From the NCBI GenBank assembly GCA_902729315.2, contig LR746275.1, positions 3,910,001-3,974,000 on the forward strand: 64,000 nucleotides of DNA, written 5' to 3'. The position numbers and the translations under genes are program-made. Of this stretch, positions 23,961 to 34,929 are shown one piece after another. Position 1 is the first letter of the stretch. Each line of letters opens with the position of its first letter. Under the pieces are notes generated by a model. It searched no databases. It was given only the letters and a program-made list of their open reading frames with translations, and had not been told where the DNA came from. Source of the DNA: Spirodela intermedia (taxonomy: Eukaryota > Streptophyta > Magnoliopsida > Alismatales > Araceae).

Positions 23961-24780
23961 GGATCCGGACTCGCAGGAGGAGCATCGAAGGATGTCACAA
24001 CAGTGCCTACGGATGTCAAAAAACCTTGAACAGCTACAGCTTGATGGTTGTCCTTCTCGCCGTCTGTGAACGGAAATCAGACCCCAGAGACGATACTGTA
24101 CTTTATTTTCAGGAAAGACTCTTCAGCAAAAATTCCATCCATGTTCATCAGTTCAAACCCAAACATGAATGTCGGTTTTTCATACCAATTCTACGGAAAT
24201 TAAGACGCCGTTCTGCATGGGAAATTACCATAAACCAAAGTCTCAAAATACTCCATCGCACTTGCCTTTTGGGAAGTCGCCTCTAACATGCGTCACGCAC
24301 CAACCTTCTCATCGCTAGTATGCTCCTTGTAAAATCACATCTCATGCTTCTCGGAAAAAGGTCAAACACCGAATAGGGAACTAGGCTCCACATCGACCAT
24401 AAGAGAACTAGGCTCTTTGGTTACGGATCATCGCAAGGGAAGAGAAAGAAAGAGGAAGAGAAGGACGATCTCGATCGTAAGAGAAGAAGAAGAAGGGGAA
24501 GAGAAGAAAGAACTAAATTCTCTACACAGCCGCGGCTGAAATCAAGCCTACAACGATAAGGAAAATTATCATCCACGAGCGATTATATCGTTTCTTACGG
24601 TTGATTGCAAGGGATGAAGAAAGAAAGAAAGAAAGAAAACAGGAGAACGATATTGATCCTCAACGCCTCAATAACTAAGACCAAACCCACAAGAAAAAGA
24701 AAAGGAAATCAATCATTCACGATCCCTTCTGTCTACTTCAATCGTTCAAAGAAGGAGAACAACAAATAAGCTCAATGTAT

Positions 24781-24840
24781 AAAAGCAGCATAAGGTGCAA
24801 TGTATTGCCTCTATAGTAGATGATGTTGATGTAAAAAACT
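24781..24840 (-). pseudogene. Mitochondrial carrier exon-4 fragment (unit B)
   Basis: The block attgcctctatagtagatga and its surroundings match exon 4 of the intact carrier (43,041-43,142) on the same strand, and match the longer copy in unit C at 40,531-40,635. The minus-strand reading is FYINIIYYRGNT-like, versus TNSIYYRGIT in the live gene. Only about half the exon is left. Confidence 0.7.
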
Positions 24841-25560
24841 TTGAGGCAAGATGGTCAATGTCATTTGAAGATCAGCAAGAAAAAGGTTAACTAAGTATCG
24901 CACTATCTAAAATAGGATGCACAAATTGGTACCGTCCAGGACCATACCACAAATGAGTCATTTTATTCACAGTTTTATTCAAAAATAAATCAAAATAAAA
25001 TAAGTAAAATTAGGCGTCCCAGATGTGCTATCCAACTAATAAAACAAAAGGTGCTTCGGGCTTTTGGTGCGCTAGGTGTGCTGAGGCGAAGAGGGATTCT
25101 GGAAGGGATCCTACCAGCCCAAGAACCACAGCTAGAAAATCAAATACCGCCATGGTAAAATCTAGCTTAATGCAAAGGAAAGCATTATGTGAAAAAAATG
25201 GATGTAAGATCACACAAGCAACGAGCGTCGCCGGGAGAGGGGGTTAGAAGGAAAGATGAAACAAGGAAGAAAACAGAGCAGGGACAACCCATTGAAGCTT
25301 CCTCAAAGAGCCAACATGGACGCGAAAACCTTCACCAGAAAACTCTGCACTTCATTTCTTCCATGGGCTTTTAATGATTAGGTAATATCTCTTCACAAAG
25401 AATTTAAGTAGCACGACTGAAATTATGGCCGAATAGCGGCAACCAGGGGCAACAGAGGAGATAGGTAGTGTAGGGGTGTCAAATGAGTGAAAACCAACAA
25501 ATTGTCTACCATAAGGTTAAGGAAAATGTCTCACCCGATAGCTACTCCGTTCCAAATAGC

Positions 25561-25589
25561 TGTGTGTGTGTGTGTGTGTGTGTGTGTGT
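25561..25589 (+). repeat. (TG)n microsatellite
   Basis: About 14-15 TG dinucleotides just after the end of unit B homology. A CT-rich tract follows at 25,670-25,990; the frames through it are low complexity. Confidence 0.95.
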
Positions 25590-26792
25590 TCTGACAAGAA
25601 ATGACAATTGAAACTTGGTCCAGTTAAACATTGTAGACGTGTGATAATAGAATAATAAAGGAGGAGTCTTTCCTCTCTTTCTTTCTAATCTTCTGCCTAC
25701 TTCGTTGGATTCTCTCTCCTCTCATCTCCCCATCTCCACTGTCCCCCTGGACTGGACAGAGTGAGGGGAATGGAAGGATGGATCTTGATGGACGGCGAAA
25801 TCGTATAGTTCTTCCTTAAAAAGTTGTTCGTTTCTCCGCCAAAAGGTGCTCTCGTAGGTAGAGCCTTTTCTCTCCCTTCACATTCTCTTCTCTTATCCCT
25901 TTCTCTTCGTGATTTCTTCCTCCCCTATTCTCCTCCTTCATGTCCTTCTCTCTTTCTCTCTCCTCCTCTCTATCTCCTTCCCTATTATCTTTATTATCCA
26001 TGTATTAGGTTAATTCAGACGACGTGAAAAGTTCTTTTGTATTTCTTTTCAATTGGGTTCAAGTGAAGTGTTATGCAATTCGAAAAACTAAGAAACTATG
26101 GCATTATCGTCATCTGAAATAGAGTATATTACTATATCAATAACATGATAACAAACAATATGGATGTAAATAACTTTAGAAGATCTTACCACAATCAACA
26201 CCAACAAAAATTTAATCTAAGGTGCAGCAAGATGCATGGCACAAGTTCCTCAATGAAGTAGCAAGTAACATAGCCATGGTGCCGCAAGAGGTTCAACAGC
26301 AACCCAAGGCAGTCTAAGGACTTCTTCCACAAGTGCCTCAATGTAGACACTCTAATGAGGTTGTGAGATTCCAAACTTAGGGGAGGATGTGACATGCCTT
26401 GCTTAAGGGAACAAGGTTTCAGGCACAGATCCACAATGTGGGCATGAGTCCAAACAATGGTCCATGCAAGCATGTATGAGACAAAATGACGTGGTCATGC
26501 ATGGGCAAGTGTCACACATGTAGCGGTGTGCACTAGCACAACATGACACATGCAAGCAATGGAGACATTGCAGAGCCAGAATAAGATTAATGGAAGGCAT
26601 CCGTGAACTAGGTGAAGCACATGTTGGCACGGCACCATGTAGATGTGCTTGTGTGTGCATGGCTCAAGTTGATAACTCAGAAAACACAAGAGGTATAAGG
26701 CAGAGTCCCATAACTTAGAAGCCACTTGCTCTAGATAGTGCAGTAAGGCACAATGCACGTGTGCACAGCTCAAGTGGATAACGTAAGTGTTG
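25590..26792. other. Intergenic DNA, no gene recognised
   Basis: 25,670-25,990 is CT-rich low-complexity sequence. 26,195-26,780 has many CATG/CACATG words (gcatgggcaagtgtcacaca), and 28,290-28,600 beyond the following element is similar in style. The two could be halves of one older repeat split by the 26,793-28,255 element, but I cannot show it. No coding sequence. Confidence 0.45.
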
Positions 26793-28255
26793 GTCCCTGG
26801 ATGGCCAGATAAATTAAGAGGGGGACTGAATTGATTTAAAATTTTCTATACTTAAATTAATTATTTTTTTCTTTTTTTATATGTATATATTAATATTTCA
26901 ATTATAGTTTTACATCAATATATAAATGTAAAAAAAATCAAAACGAAATTATGTACATCAAATTTTAGAGTGGTTCAGCCAAACACCTTTCACCTACATT
27001 AACTTTCAATACCTCTATCTCAATTCCATTATTCCCCTATCGGAATATACTTTATCTTACAAGGATCAAGAACTCCTTACATCCCCATACCCTACAATCC
27101 TGTGACCACCCAACTTAAAACCCTAATCCTAGAATTCTCTAGTTCCTAAGTTTCCTCATTGCAAAGACACCATGTGTGCCTCCTATGTGACTATGTTAAC
27201 AACACATCACATGTGTCTCAACTAGTCCACATACAGTAAAATCAAAATAAGGAAATAAACAATTTTGAACAAAGTTACTACAACCTTCAAATGTCATTTC
27301 ATACATCAAAAATAGATCCAAGAGTTGAGAGGTGTTTGACTGAAGGAGGTAGTGCTTGAAACTTAAAATGGTATCCACAACTCTTGAAATGATCAGAATT
27401 TACCTTTGAATCACGAAAACATGAGAAGAGTTGACAAAGATGAAGAATGTTTGTTGAAGCACCAACCTGCAAAATATTGTGTATTTTATCATTGCCCTAA
27501 TTTGGACTAAATGCCTACTTTATAGGGCAAGCTAAATTACCCTCTTTTAACCCTTATCAAATCAAATAGTCATGTTAAAGCAAGTCTTAGCAAAGCATGC
27601 ACAAAATCTTAAAATACAGAAAAATGACCATAAATATTGAAAAAATTATAAAATACTTCAAAATTGAATGTGTGGTTTTAGTTGTAGCTTCCTCTTTGGA
27701 TCAACTTTCAATGATTAGTTACATGCCTATATCAATGAGATAGTTTCTAAGATAAAAATTATTTTATTAAGAAGGATCAAATTTCTTAAGTTTTTTCCTC
27801 CTACACACATATTAAATTAGTAATCTTATAATATCAACAACAAATGAATATCTTGATCATTTCTTCAAATTTATTGTATTTGACTCTTCAGGCAAATATA
27901 TTGATTATTCATATGTCTATATAAGTGAAGTCATTTGATACAAATTCAAATACTAAGCCTGAAATATAAAATTACAATAAATTTAACTTATATATACTTT
28001 TTATTACCTTTATACCTAAATAATCTAAAAATTATATCCTTAGGAAAAAATTGAAATATAATGAGATATTTTATATGGTGCAAATCATCAATTTAATTCT
28101 TACATACCGTATTTCTTTTGTTGAACTCTTTAATCTCATCTTATACATCAATCTCTAGTCAAATTTAGATCTTATACTATCAATTTCACAATTTCAAATT
28201 AATGTCTAAAATAACATCAAAATCGTACTAAGTTAATCAATAACTCAGTAATAGG
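26793..28255 (+). repeat. LTR-like repeat beginning TGTTGGTCCC
   Basis: Starts TGTTGGTCCCTGGATGGCCA and contains TTTTAGAGTGGTTCAGCCAA, features typical of plant retrotransposon LTRs. Its 3' half is the direct relative of 7480-8255 and the inverted relative of 5395-6235. A similar TTTAGAGTGGTTTGGCC block lies at 33,540. No protein is encoded. The end is approximate because no clear target duplication was found. Confidence 0.6.
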
Positions 28256-30149
28256 ATGAGATTTAAGGGAGAGTCATAAAATCTCTAGAAGTCGTGTGCA
28301 TGAAATGGTGCAGTGAGCCTTCATGACATGACAGAATTTCACATGATGCCGATTTAACATGACACATGTAAGGTATGAGAGCTATGAGCCTTCATGCACA
28401 ACTCAAACGAGGGACTTCACCAACATCAGAAAAAGTTTAGAGGACTGTCCTGTGAACCTTGGAGGATGTTGACACAGTGGCGCATGAAGACGAAATGGGC
28501 AACGGGTGTGCAAATGTGCATGGCACTGTGCAACTTGCGATGGAATTAGAAGGCTCTCACTTATAAATAGAGGCCTTAAGCCTCATGGAGCAGGCTGGCC
28601 TCCGCAAAATCTGAGTATTCTTGTCTGGAGAAGAACACATGCCCCTTGTGAGCCAGATTCACTTCCACTGAGAGAAGGCTGCTTGCTGCGGCTATGGGTG
28701 ACCGTGGCTGATGTGAGGTGCAGGAAGCAAGGTACGCTGATCCCTCACCTCGTGAAAATTGGTCCCAGTAGCCCAGAGGGAGCTTAGTAGGTGATGGACG
28801 AGCAGGCGGGAAGACAGTTGGCCCGGGGTTAGCTAAAAAGGGAGTTTTTCTCTAATCTCGAGGCCAATCATTTACAGTGACACCAGTATCATATTTAAGT
28901 AGATGACCCTGAGATTCAGTAACGAGAATCCATTGATCATTTCCGAGTTATTTACATTTACGTTGTACAGTTCGCTCATTTTCTTGAAGTACAGTTCCCG
29001 TCTAGAAAGATGGCCAGGAGCAACGAGATAAGCTGGTCATCAACAGCTCCCACTAGAGTATCCAAGGGTTAACCACATCTCCATCTCTCTTTACCGTCGG
29101 TGATCGGGATACGGCACACTAGCATGTCGTGCTATGTCCGAACGACCAAATGTGGCCCTGAATTATGGGAGATCTACCGAAAAGCTTGATTAGATTGCAG
29201 TGTTTTCATTATCAAAAAACTATTATATTTTTTTTTATCGTTATTCAAATTCAAAATATCATATATAGGGCAAGAGTGGCGTTGTGACATTGCCAGGTTT
29301 GATATGATTCCCACGTCTGTCCATGGGATAATGATCATTGGAACCACTCATGAATCTTGAGCAACATGAAGTCGTCTTCACGGGTGCAGGTTATTGTACC
29401 CGGACTAAACATTCAAAGGAAAGCCTTGATCAATGTGGAGAAGCCGAGGACGATGATCTCACATCAAGGAGGAACACGAAGCGAGGCGAAGATGGGTAGG
29501 AACCTTCTGCACTCGTTTCACAGAGATCCCTCCCAGTGTCTTATGTTGTTATTTTTGCTTAGGTATTGGAGTTCTCATAACGAATGGCCCCGGCTACCAA
29601 GCTTGTTTCCGACTTTGGCCATAGAAAACATAGCCATTTGATTATCCAGTGCAGTCGCAGACTCTGATAACATCAGACTTTCAGGTCAACCACTTTCCTT
29701 ACCTTCTCAAGAAACAGCTATCCATACTCTACCGTACCCACACTCGGCACTCCCCATCAGCCAGCCGCTCACAGCAAATCCGAAAATATTCGTTAACATC
29801 AATCTATGCTTGTTTTCTGAAACCTTCTGTAGATTAACACCATAAAGGGATTAAGAAATTCTATACCTTCATTTAGTTGCCAGTCGTACACCTGATTACA
29901 GGAAATATTCCATAGGCTGGAAGCCCCATGAGACCATGGTAAGCATAATTGGCGGATCCTGATCCAGATCCAATTTGTAAAAGCAAGGAATTTCGATCCC
30001 CGATTTCGCCGTCCTCCTAGCCACCGTCATCACCCACTTCGTCCGGAGTTTCCCTCGTCGCCTTCAGTATCCACATAAAAGTAAGAGAGCAAAGAACTTG
30101 GGCTTCACATCTGATGCAATGGATTGTCGAAAGAGTATAAAGAGTATAA
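28256..30149. other. Intergenic DNA, no gene recognised
   Basis: Frames at 28,506-28,787 and 29,357-29,641 have ATG starts but show no domain, no splice context and no counterpart elsewhere in the window, so I do not call them. A TATA-like TTATAAATAGAGG lies near 28,562 and may belong to an old LTR. Confidence 0.45.
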
Positions 30150-30321
30150 CTTTATTAGCTCATAATTATCATTTTTCTCGCCTAGTATCCATTAAGTTTT
30201 GGGCCGACTCAGTTGTGGGCCCATGTGTTCACATGGCTCGTATTACTTTTGGGCCTAACGAGGGTTGGGCCGAGCCCGACCCAATGAGCAGAGCGGCAAT
30301 GAAGGCATGCTCTATAAAAAT

Positions 30322-30508
30322 TTATAGCGAATCATAGACGAGGAAGACTATGTCCATACAAAGAACAACCTTGTTGTAGCTGGGCAGATCCAACTGTACA
30401 CCCCGGACAAGATGGTGGTCCTTAAGACCAAAGAGACCCTTGTTGTCGTTGCTGGTTCTTTCAGCCGCTCCTTCCAATTCCATCCGGTAATGTACAACAT
30501 CCAAAAGG
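30322..30508 (-). pseudogene. Mitochondrial carrier last-exon pseudogene fragment (copy 2)
   Basis: The minus strand stays open for 60 codons and reads MELEGAAERT, NKGLFGLKDHHLVRG, PSYNKVVLCMDIVFLVYDSL. It aligns with the last exon of the intact carrier (MQLEGVAGRA, DKGLFAAFRD, PEYYKVVPSVGIVFLTYESL). The splice-proximal PLDLVRRR signature is scrambled (DVVHYR), and there are no upstream exons. It is better preserved than the copy at 16,890 but is still a fragment without promoter or partner exons. Confidence 0.88.
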
Positions 30509-30891
30509 TCATTTCAAAGGTTAGCGGAAGAATGTCAACACAAATTTATTGTGCATAATCCAAGATCCACAATAGTTCTTTCGTTGAGGATATGTACTTT
30601 TGGACCAAGCGGTTCCCTAAGATCTCCAAAAATTTATGACCAATGATAACCCTTCATCCAAAACAACCCATAATTATGACAAATGATAACAGAATTTTTC
30701 ATTAAATTAGATTTTTTTTTTTAAACTATTTATTAAAGAGAGTGGATTATGTATGATTGACATTGTCTGTTAGTTTCGAGATTCATAGCAGGCTTTAAGG
30801 AAAGCGAAATCCCCCCTTAGTTCTTCTTCCAAAAACAGTATCATCATAGACATGATATATTTTCTAGTAATTCCTTCGATCTCACTTCAAC

Positions 30892-30896
30892 GTACA
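30892..30896 (+). repeat. Target site duplication GTACA (left)
   Basis: GTACA before the element matches GTACA at 32,041-32,045 after it. The unoccupied paralogous site at 17,401-17,405 has a single GTACA followed by the same aaagaaaagtgatgc flank. Confidence 0.95.
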
Positions 30897-32040
30897 TGTT
30901 CGATGATGATATCGGACTCCCAACCCACTAGGGCCCATTATCTATCTCTCTCTTCTACATGTTCCTTAGAGAAGTATTATGGATTCTAGGATTTCCTCTC
31001 CTGTGTCAACATGGTATTAGAGCCCTAGGTATCCCTCGTTGTCGTCCTCTTCTCCGGTACGCCGCTCATCTCTGGTGCACCGCTCTCCTCCTCGCCAGCC
31101 CCTTTTCTCCTCAAGCGCCTCTTCAGCGTGGCCGCTCTTCCCTCTTCCGGCGTCGTTGTCACTGCCATCGCTCTCCTTCTCCTTTCGGCACCGCCCTCCT
31201 CGCCTCCACTTCCGCTCCTCTAGGCCACCATGCCGCCGCCGCCGCCTCCCTCTCCAGTGCCCCGCCCATCTCCGGCGCACCTCTCTCCTCCTCGCCAGCC
31301 TCTTCCCTCCTCGGGCGGCTCTTCAGCATTGCCGCTCTTCCCTCTTCCGGCATCGTTGTCTTTGCCATCGCTCTCCTTCTCCTTTCAGCACCGCCCTCCT
31401 CGCCTCTGCTTCCGCCCCTCTTCAGGCTGCCGCACCACCGCTGTCCACTCCTTCAGGCCGCTGGCCACTCCTCCAGGCTGCCATGCCACCGCCGCCTCCC
31501 TCTCCAGGGCGCCGCCCTCCTCTGGCGGTGCCCTCCTTGGGCGGCGCCCTTCTCCTCTCGGCGGTGCTAGCCTCCCGACACCCTGAGCGTCGCCTCTCGG
31601 CACCCCGGGTCGCCTCCCGGCGCCCTGCACCATCTCCCGACGCCTCACGCATCGCCTCCCAATGCCTCGCGTGTCGCCTCCTGGTACCCCGCACAGCTCC
31701 CGGGACGTCCCGCCTCACAACGTCATCTCATCTCAGCCGGCTCTTCTTATGATCAGGTTGGCGACTCCACAACACTTCATCATGGCAATGCCCATGTCAC
31801 GGACGTCTGGTCAGCATCTCGTATGATGCCACATGTACCAAGCTGGTCATCTTCCACTTATATGCTCTATCTTGAGGGAGAGTGTTTGATAATGGTATCG
31901 GACTCTTGGCCCACTATGGTCCATTATTTATCTCTCTCTTCTCATCTTTCTTTCATCTTCTTTTCCATATAACCTCATGTACTCCTCGTGTTTCTTAGAG
32001 AAGGATTATAGATTATAGGGTTTCCTCTCCTGTGTCAACA
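30897..32040 (+). mobile_element. Compact non-autonomous LTR retrotransposon (TRIM/LARD-like)
   Basis: Complete 1144-bp element. The 5' LTR is 30,897-31,011 (115 bp; TGTTCGATGA...TGTGTCAACA) and the 3' LTR is 31,883-32,040 (158 bp; TGTTTGATAA...TGTGTCAACA). They differ mainly by a ~43-bp deletion in the 5' LTR. The primer binding site TGGTATTAGAGCC (31,012-31,024) directly follows the 5' LTR and fits initiator-Met tRNA. The polypurine tract TTGAGGGAGAG (about 31,872-31,882) abuts the 3' LTR. A 5-bp GTACA duplication flanks it. The interior (~870 bp) is GC-rich and encodes no gag or pol, so it must have been mobilised in trans. Long open frames through the interior lack a sensible start and are Ser/Pro/Arg low complexity. 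I do not recognise the family. Confidence 0.92.
31055..31450 (+). repeat. 200-bp tandem duplication inside the LTR element
   Basis: The block GCCGCTCTTCCCTCTTCCGG occurs at 31,131 and again at 31,331. Flanking sequence (tctcctcctcgccagcc before; gccatcgctctccttctcct after) repeats with the same 200-bp spacing. The two copies are diverged, so the duplication is older than the insertion or common to the family. Confidence 0.85.
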
Positions 32041-33270
32041 GTACAAAAGAAAAGTGATGCAATAACGTAACATTCTAACTACCAAATGAATTTTAATTTT
32101 TTATTTTAGCACTAATTATATCTTAGAGCTATTAATGAAACTGGAAAGAAATAAAACATACATGTGCAAACTGGGAGGACAGAATGTCTAGTACCAATAA
32201 CATGCTATCTCAGTTGGACAAAATAGGAACCAAGGTCAATGCGAAATGATGTTTTAATTGGACCCAATGTTTGATGAAATTTAGATCAGGTCATTAGATA
32301 CTTGTATCAAGTTACTATGGATAACATATTCTTCGTGGATTCATTCCTTTGCTTACTGATCAAACCAAAAAATTTAATGTACTTCTACTAATCTTAGGAC
32401 ACTCTTCTTGGGTTTCTGTATTCTATCTTAGAACTAAAAATTAATGGGCAAAACTTAACTTTTGAACCTCAACGCATAACCTTATCACTTGCTTACAACA
32501 CTAGATAAATAAATGTGGATAGGCCACCCCCACTAAATACCAAGACATCATCTCACATCCGTATGTTTACAGCTATTGGTAAGGACACTAGGCATTGAGT
32601 GTTATCTTGCAGAATTAATTCTAAAGCCCTAACTAGGCTAATCACTGAACACATCTCTAACTTAATGTTTTCAGTTCATGTACATCAAATAGCCCAAGTG
32701 TCTTATTCACTTCCTTTAAAATTATTACTACCTCTAGGAATCCATGGAACATAGATATCCCTCAACCACGATTATAACACTTGGAGATGTAATGGCAGCT
32801 GAGATGATCACCTACAGCTATTGGAGTTCCCTTCGAAAAATCATTGACATTTTCACGTTTACATACCATCTATTGGAGTTTTATATGTATGAACATTGAG
32901 ATGAAAAAGTTATGAAATACTAGTATGAGTCAACTAAGCATTAAAAATTAAACAAAAGACTACTCCACGAATAACAAAGGCATTCAGAAAAAGATTTTGA
33001 TAGTGCTATAGATGCAAAGTAAAATTTCTGACCTCAACCTTGGGGACATAACGTTACAAATATCAGACCCTATATTCTTCCAAGTTTCTTTATCAAAGTG
33101 TGCTTTCTAGTTTGGAAAATCAAACAAATTGAGACTACATCTCATTCTCTCCTTTTTTTAGTGTTGGAGATGTCAGCTAAGTTGTATATCATCGAGATTT
33201 TGAAGGACTCGAGTACGGTAGATATAGTCTATAAGGGAGGTGAATAGGCTTAAAGATAAGTTATATTGAG

Positions 33271-34929
33271 TTAATCTCTCTAATTCAATTTTTAATAAGC
33301 AACTGAATTAGACTCTAATGTATTGTAAATATCTCAGTCTATTCTAATGTCCGTTTAGGGATGCAGAGGAATTAGAATAAGGACATTTTCTATCAATCAA
33401 AGTGTTCGAACCACTAGATATGCAATTAAATAGTTATAATTCAAGTTCGTTATAGTAACTTTTATGATTCATTCTCGTCCATGATATAAGTGATGTGCAC
33501 GGAATCAAGCATTAAAAATACAAGAGAAATGCACTTAGAATTTAGAGTGGTTTGGCCCCCAACCTACATCAACTATCCCAACACCTGCTACTCCTTGGGC
33601 TTCTACAAATAGTTCCCAAAGATTACAACTGAATACTCACCGACCTAGCAACTAGATAGCTATCACTAGTATCATACTTATATAGCTGTCACATAAGTAG
33701 GAATTTCATTACTTTTGATCAATCAATCTTCTGCCAGCTTACTAACTCCGGTGTATTAGATAATCTGTCATGACACTGTCACTCCACTACACTCCTAGCT
33801 CTAGCTTACAAACCCCCTGTCACAACATAATCACTGGCCTTATGGCTCCTAGACACTAGACAGGACAAGGCATTGTCAAACCCAACTACAAATACACTAC
33901 ATAGTTTCAGCCCACATCACCACAAACTGAGGTGGATCAAAGGTACAACAATAAAGAATTCAAGCGTATAATGTAACCACTAATTGCTTCATATGGGAAC
34001 CGCCTTGATGCAGATCTATCAATTTTTCTTCACGTATTGAGTTGCTGCTCTGTTTCGATGTTTTTCTGATAGCTGCAAGTATAGTGACCAGTTTCTTTCC
34101 TCACATTTGTTGAGAAGTGATAATTTTTCTTCTCCTTTTTAGCTCCCAAGGACATGGAAGCTCATGTGAATAGATAAAAAGGTCGAGTGATCATTGTGGC
34201 ACTCCCTTTTCTCCTCTTTGAGTGTGAGGTAAAGATGCATATAGATATGGTGCGTTTTCATGTCTCCAAAAATCACCTACAAAAATTTATAATGGTCAGA
34301 ATTCGGACTATTAGATATCAGTTCAACTCTTGAAGTTTTTGAATAAAATATGTAAAATATTATAAACTATTTCAGTTCCACACTTGAAGTGCAAAATATG
34401 TCAAAGACCTGTTTTTAAGGGACACCAATCACGAAGCAAGAGATTTAACGTGCTTCAGGGTAACTACCCTACTGGGATAAATCATATATAATCGCCAACG
34501 TGAAGGTCCCTTAAACCCTGCGAAAATACAACTATGAGCTTATTTGATGCACAAAATTTCGTATGAAGTTCTCATCGTGGCTATATGATGAAGAAAGACA
34601 AAAGGAGGATTCATCTAAACTTCTTAATCGAGATTGCGTAGAAATAAACTTTTTAACATCCGTAAGAAATGAAAATTATTTTTTAACAATTGGGAATATT
34701 TATTTATCTTGGAGAAAATACTTCGGTACAATGAATGGAGAAAATAGCGCACTTACCTCAATCTTTTTTTTCCTTCAGTCTGGAGGCCTTTTCAAGTTTT
34801 CAATACAGATGAAAGATCAAAAGGTGGCAATAGATCGTGGAGATTTTCACACAACTATTTTCTTTTCACAACCTTACTGCTGTCACCCCTAAATGTTGAG
34901 TTTATCGTGGAAAGGTGTTTCTTGGCGAT
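33271..34929. other. Intergenic DNA with LTR-like remnants
   Basis: 33,470-33,960 includes tttagagtggtttggccccc and long C/A-rich text like the LTR at 26,793. 34,400-34,560 (gggacaccaatcacgaagca) is also LTR-like. The frame 34,563-34,892 has no recognisable domain. No gene called. Confidence 0.5.

Larger units (their letters stand above)
20245..25540 (+). repeat. Lectin array repeat unit B
   Basis: Homology to unit C begins abruptly near 20,245 (cttctctacttttactccaa; compare 36,321) and runs to about 25,540 (compare 41,145). It includes the lectin gene, the GA-rich block 24,430-24,500 and the carrier exon-4 fragment. Relative to units A and C it lacks the first 1.3 kb. It also lacks about 430-450 bp downstream of the lectin: after 24,396 it jumps from the sequence equivalent to 39,695 straight to that equivalent to 40,125. 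Confidence 0.85.
30150..33270. repeat. Duplicated block preceding unit C
   Basis: Paralogue of 16,740-18,690. It carries the second carrier last-exon fragment (30,322-30,508) and a 1.14-kb LTR element absent from the other copy. Homology ends near 33,270, after gttatattgagttaatct. Confidence 0.85.

Noticed and set aside
31039-31752. 237-codon Ser/Pro/Arg-rich open frame
   Set aside because: No ATG at its start, low complexity, lies inside a non-autonomous LTR element, and other frames over the same GC-rich DNA are equally open.
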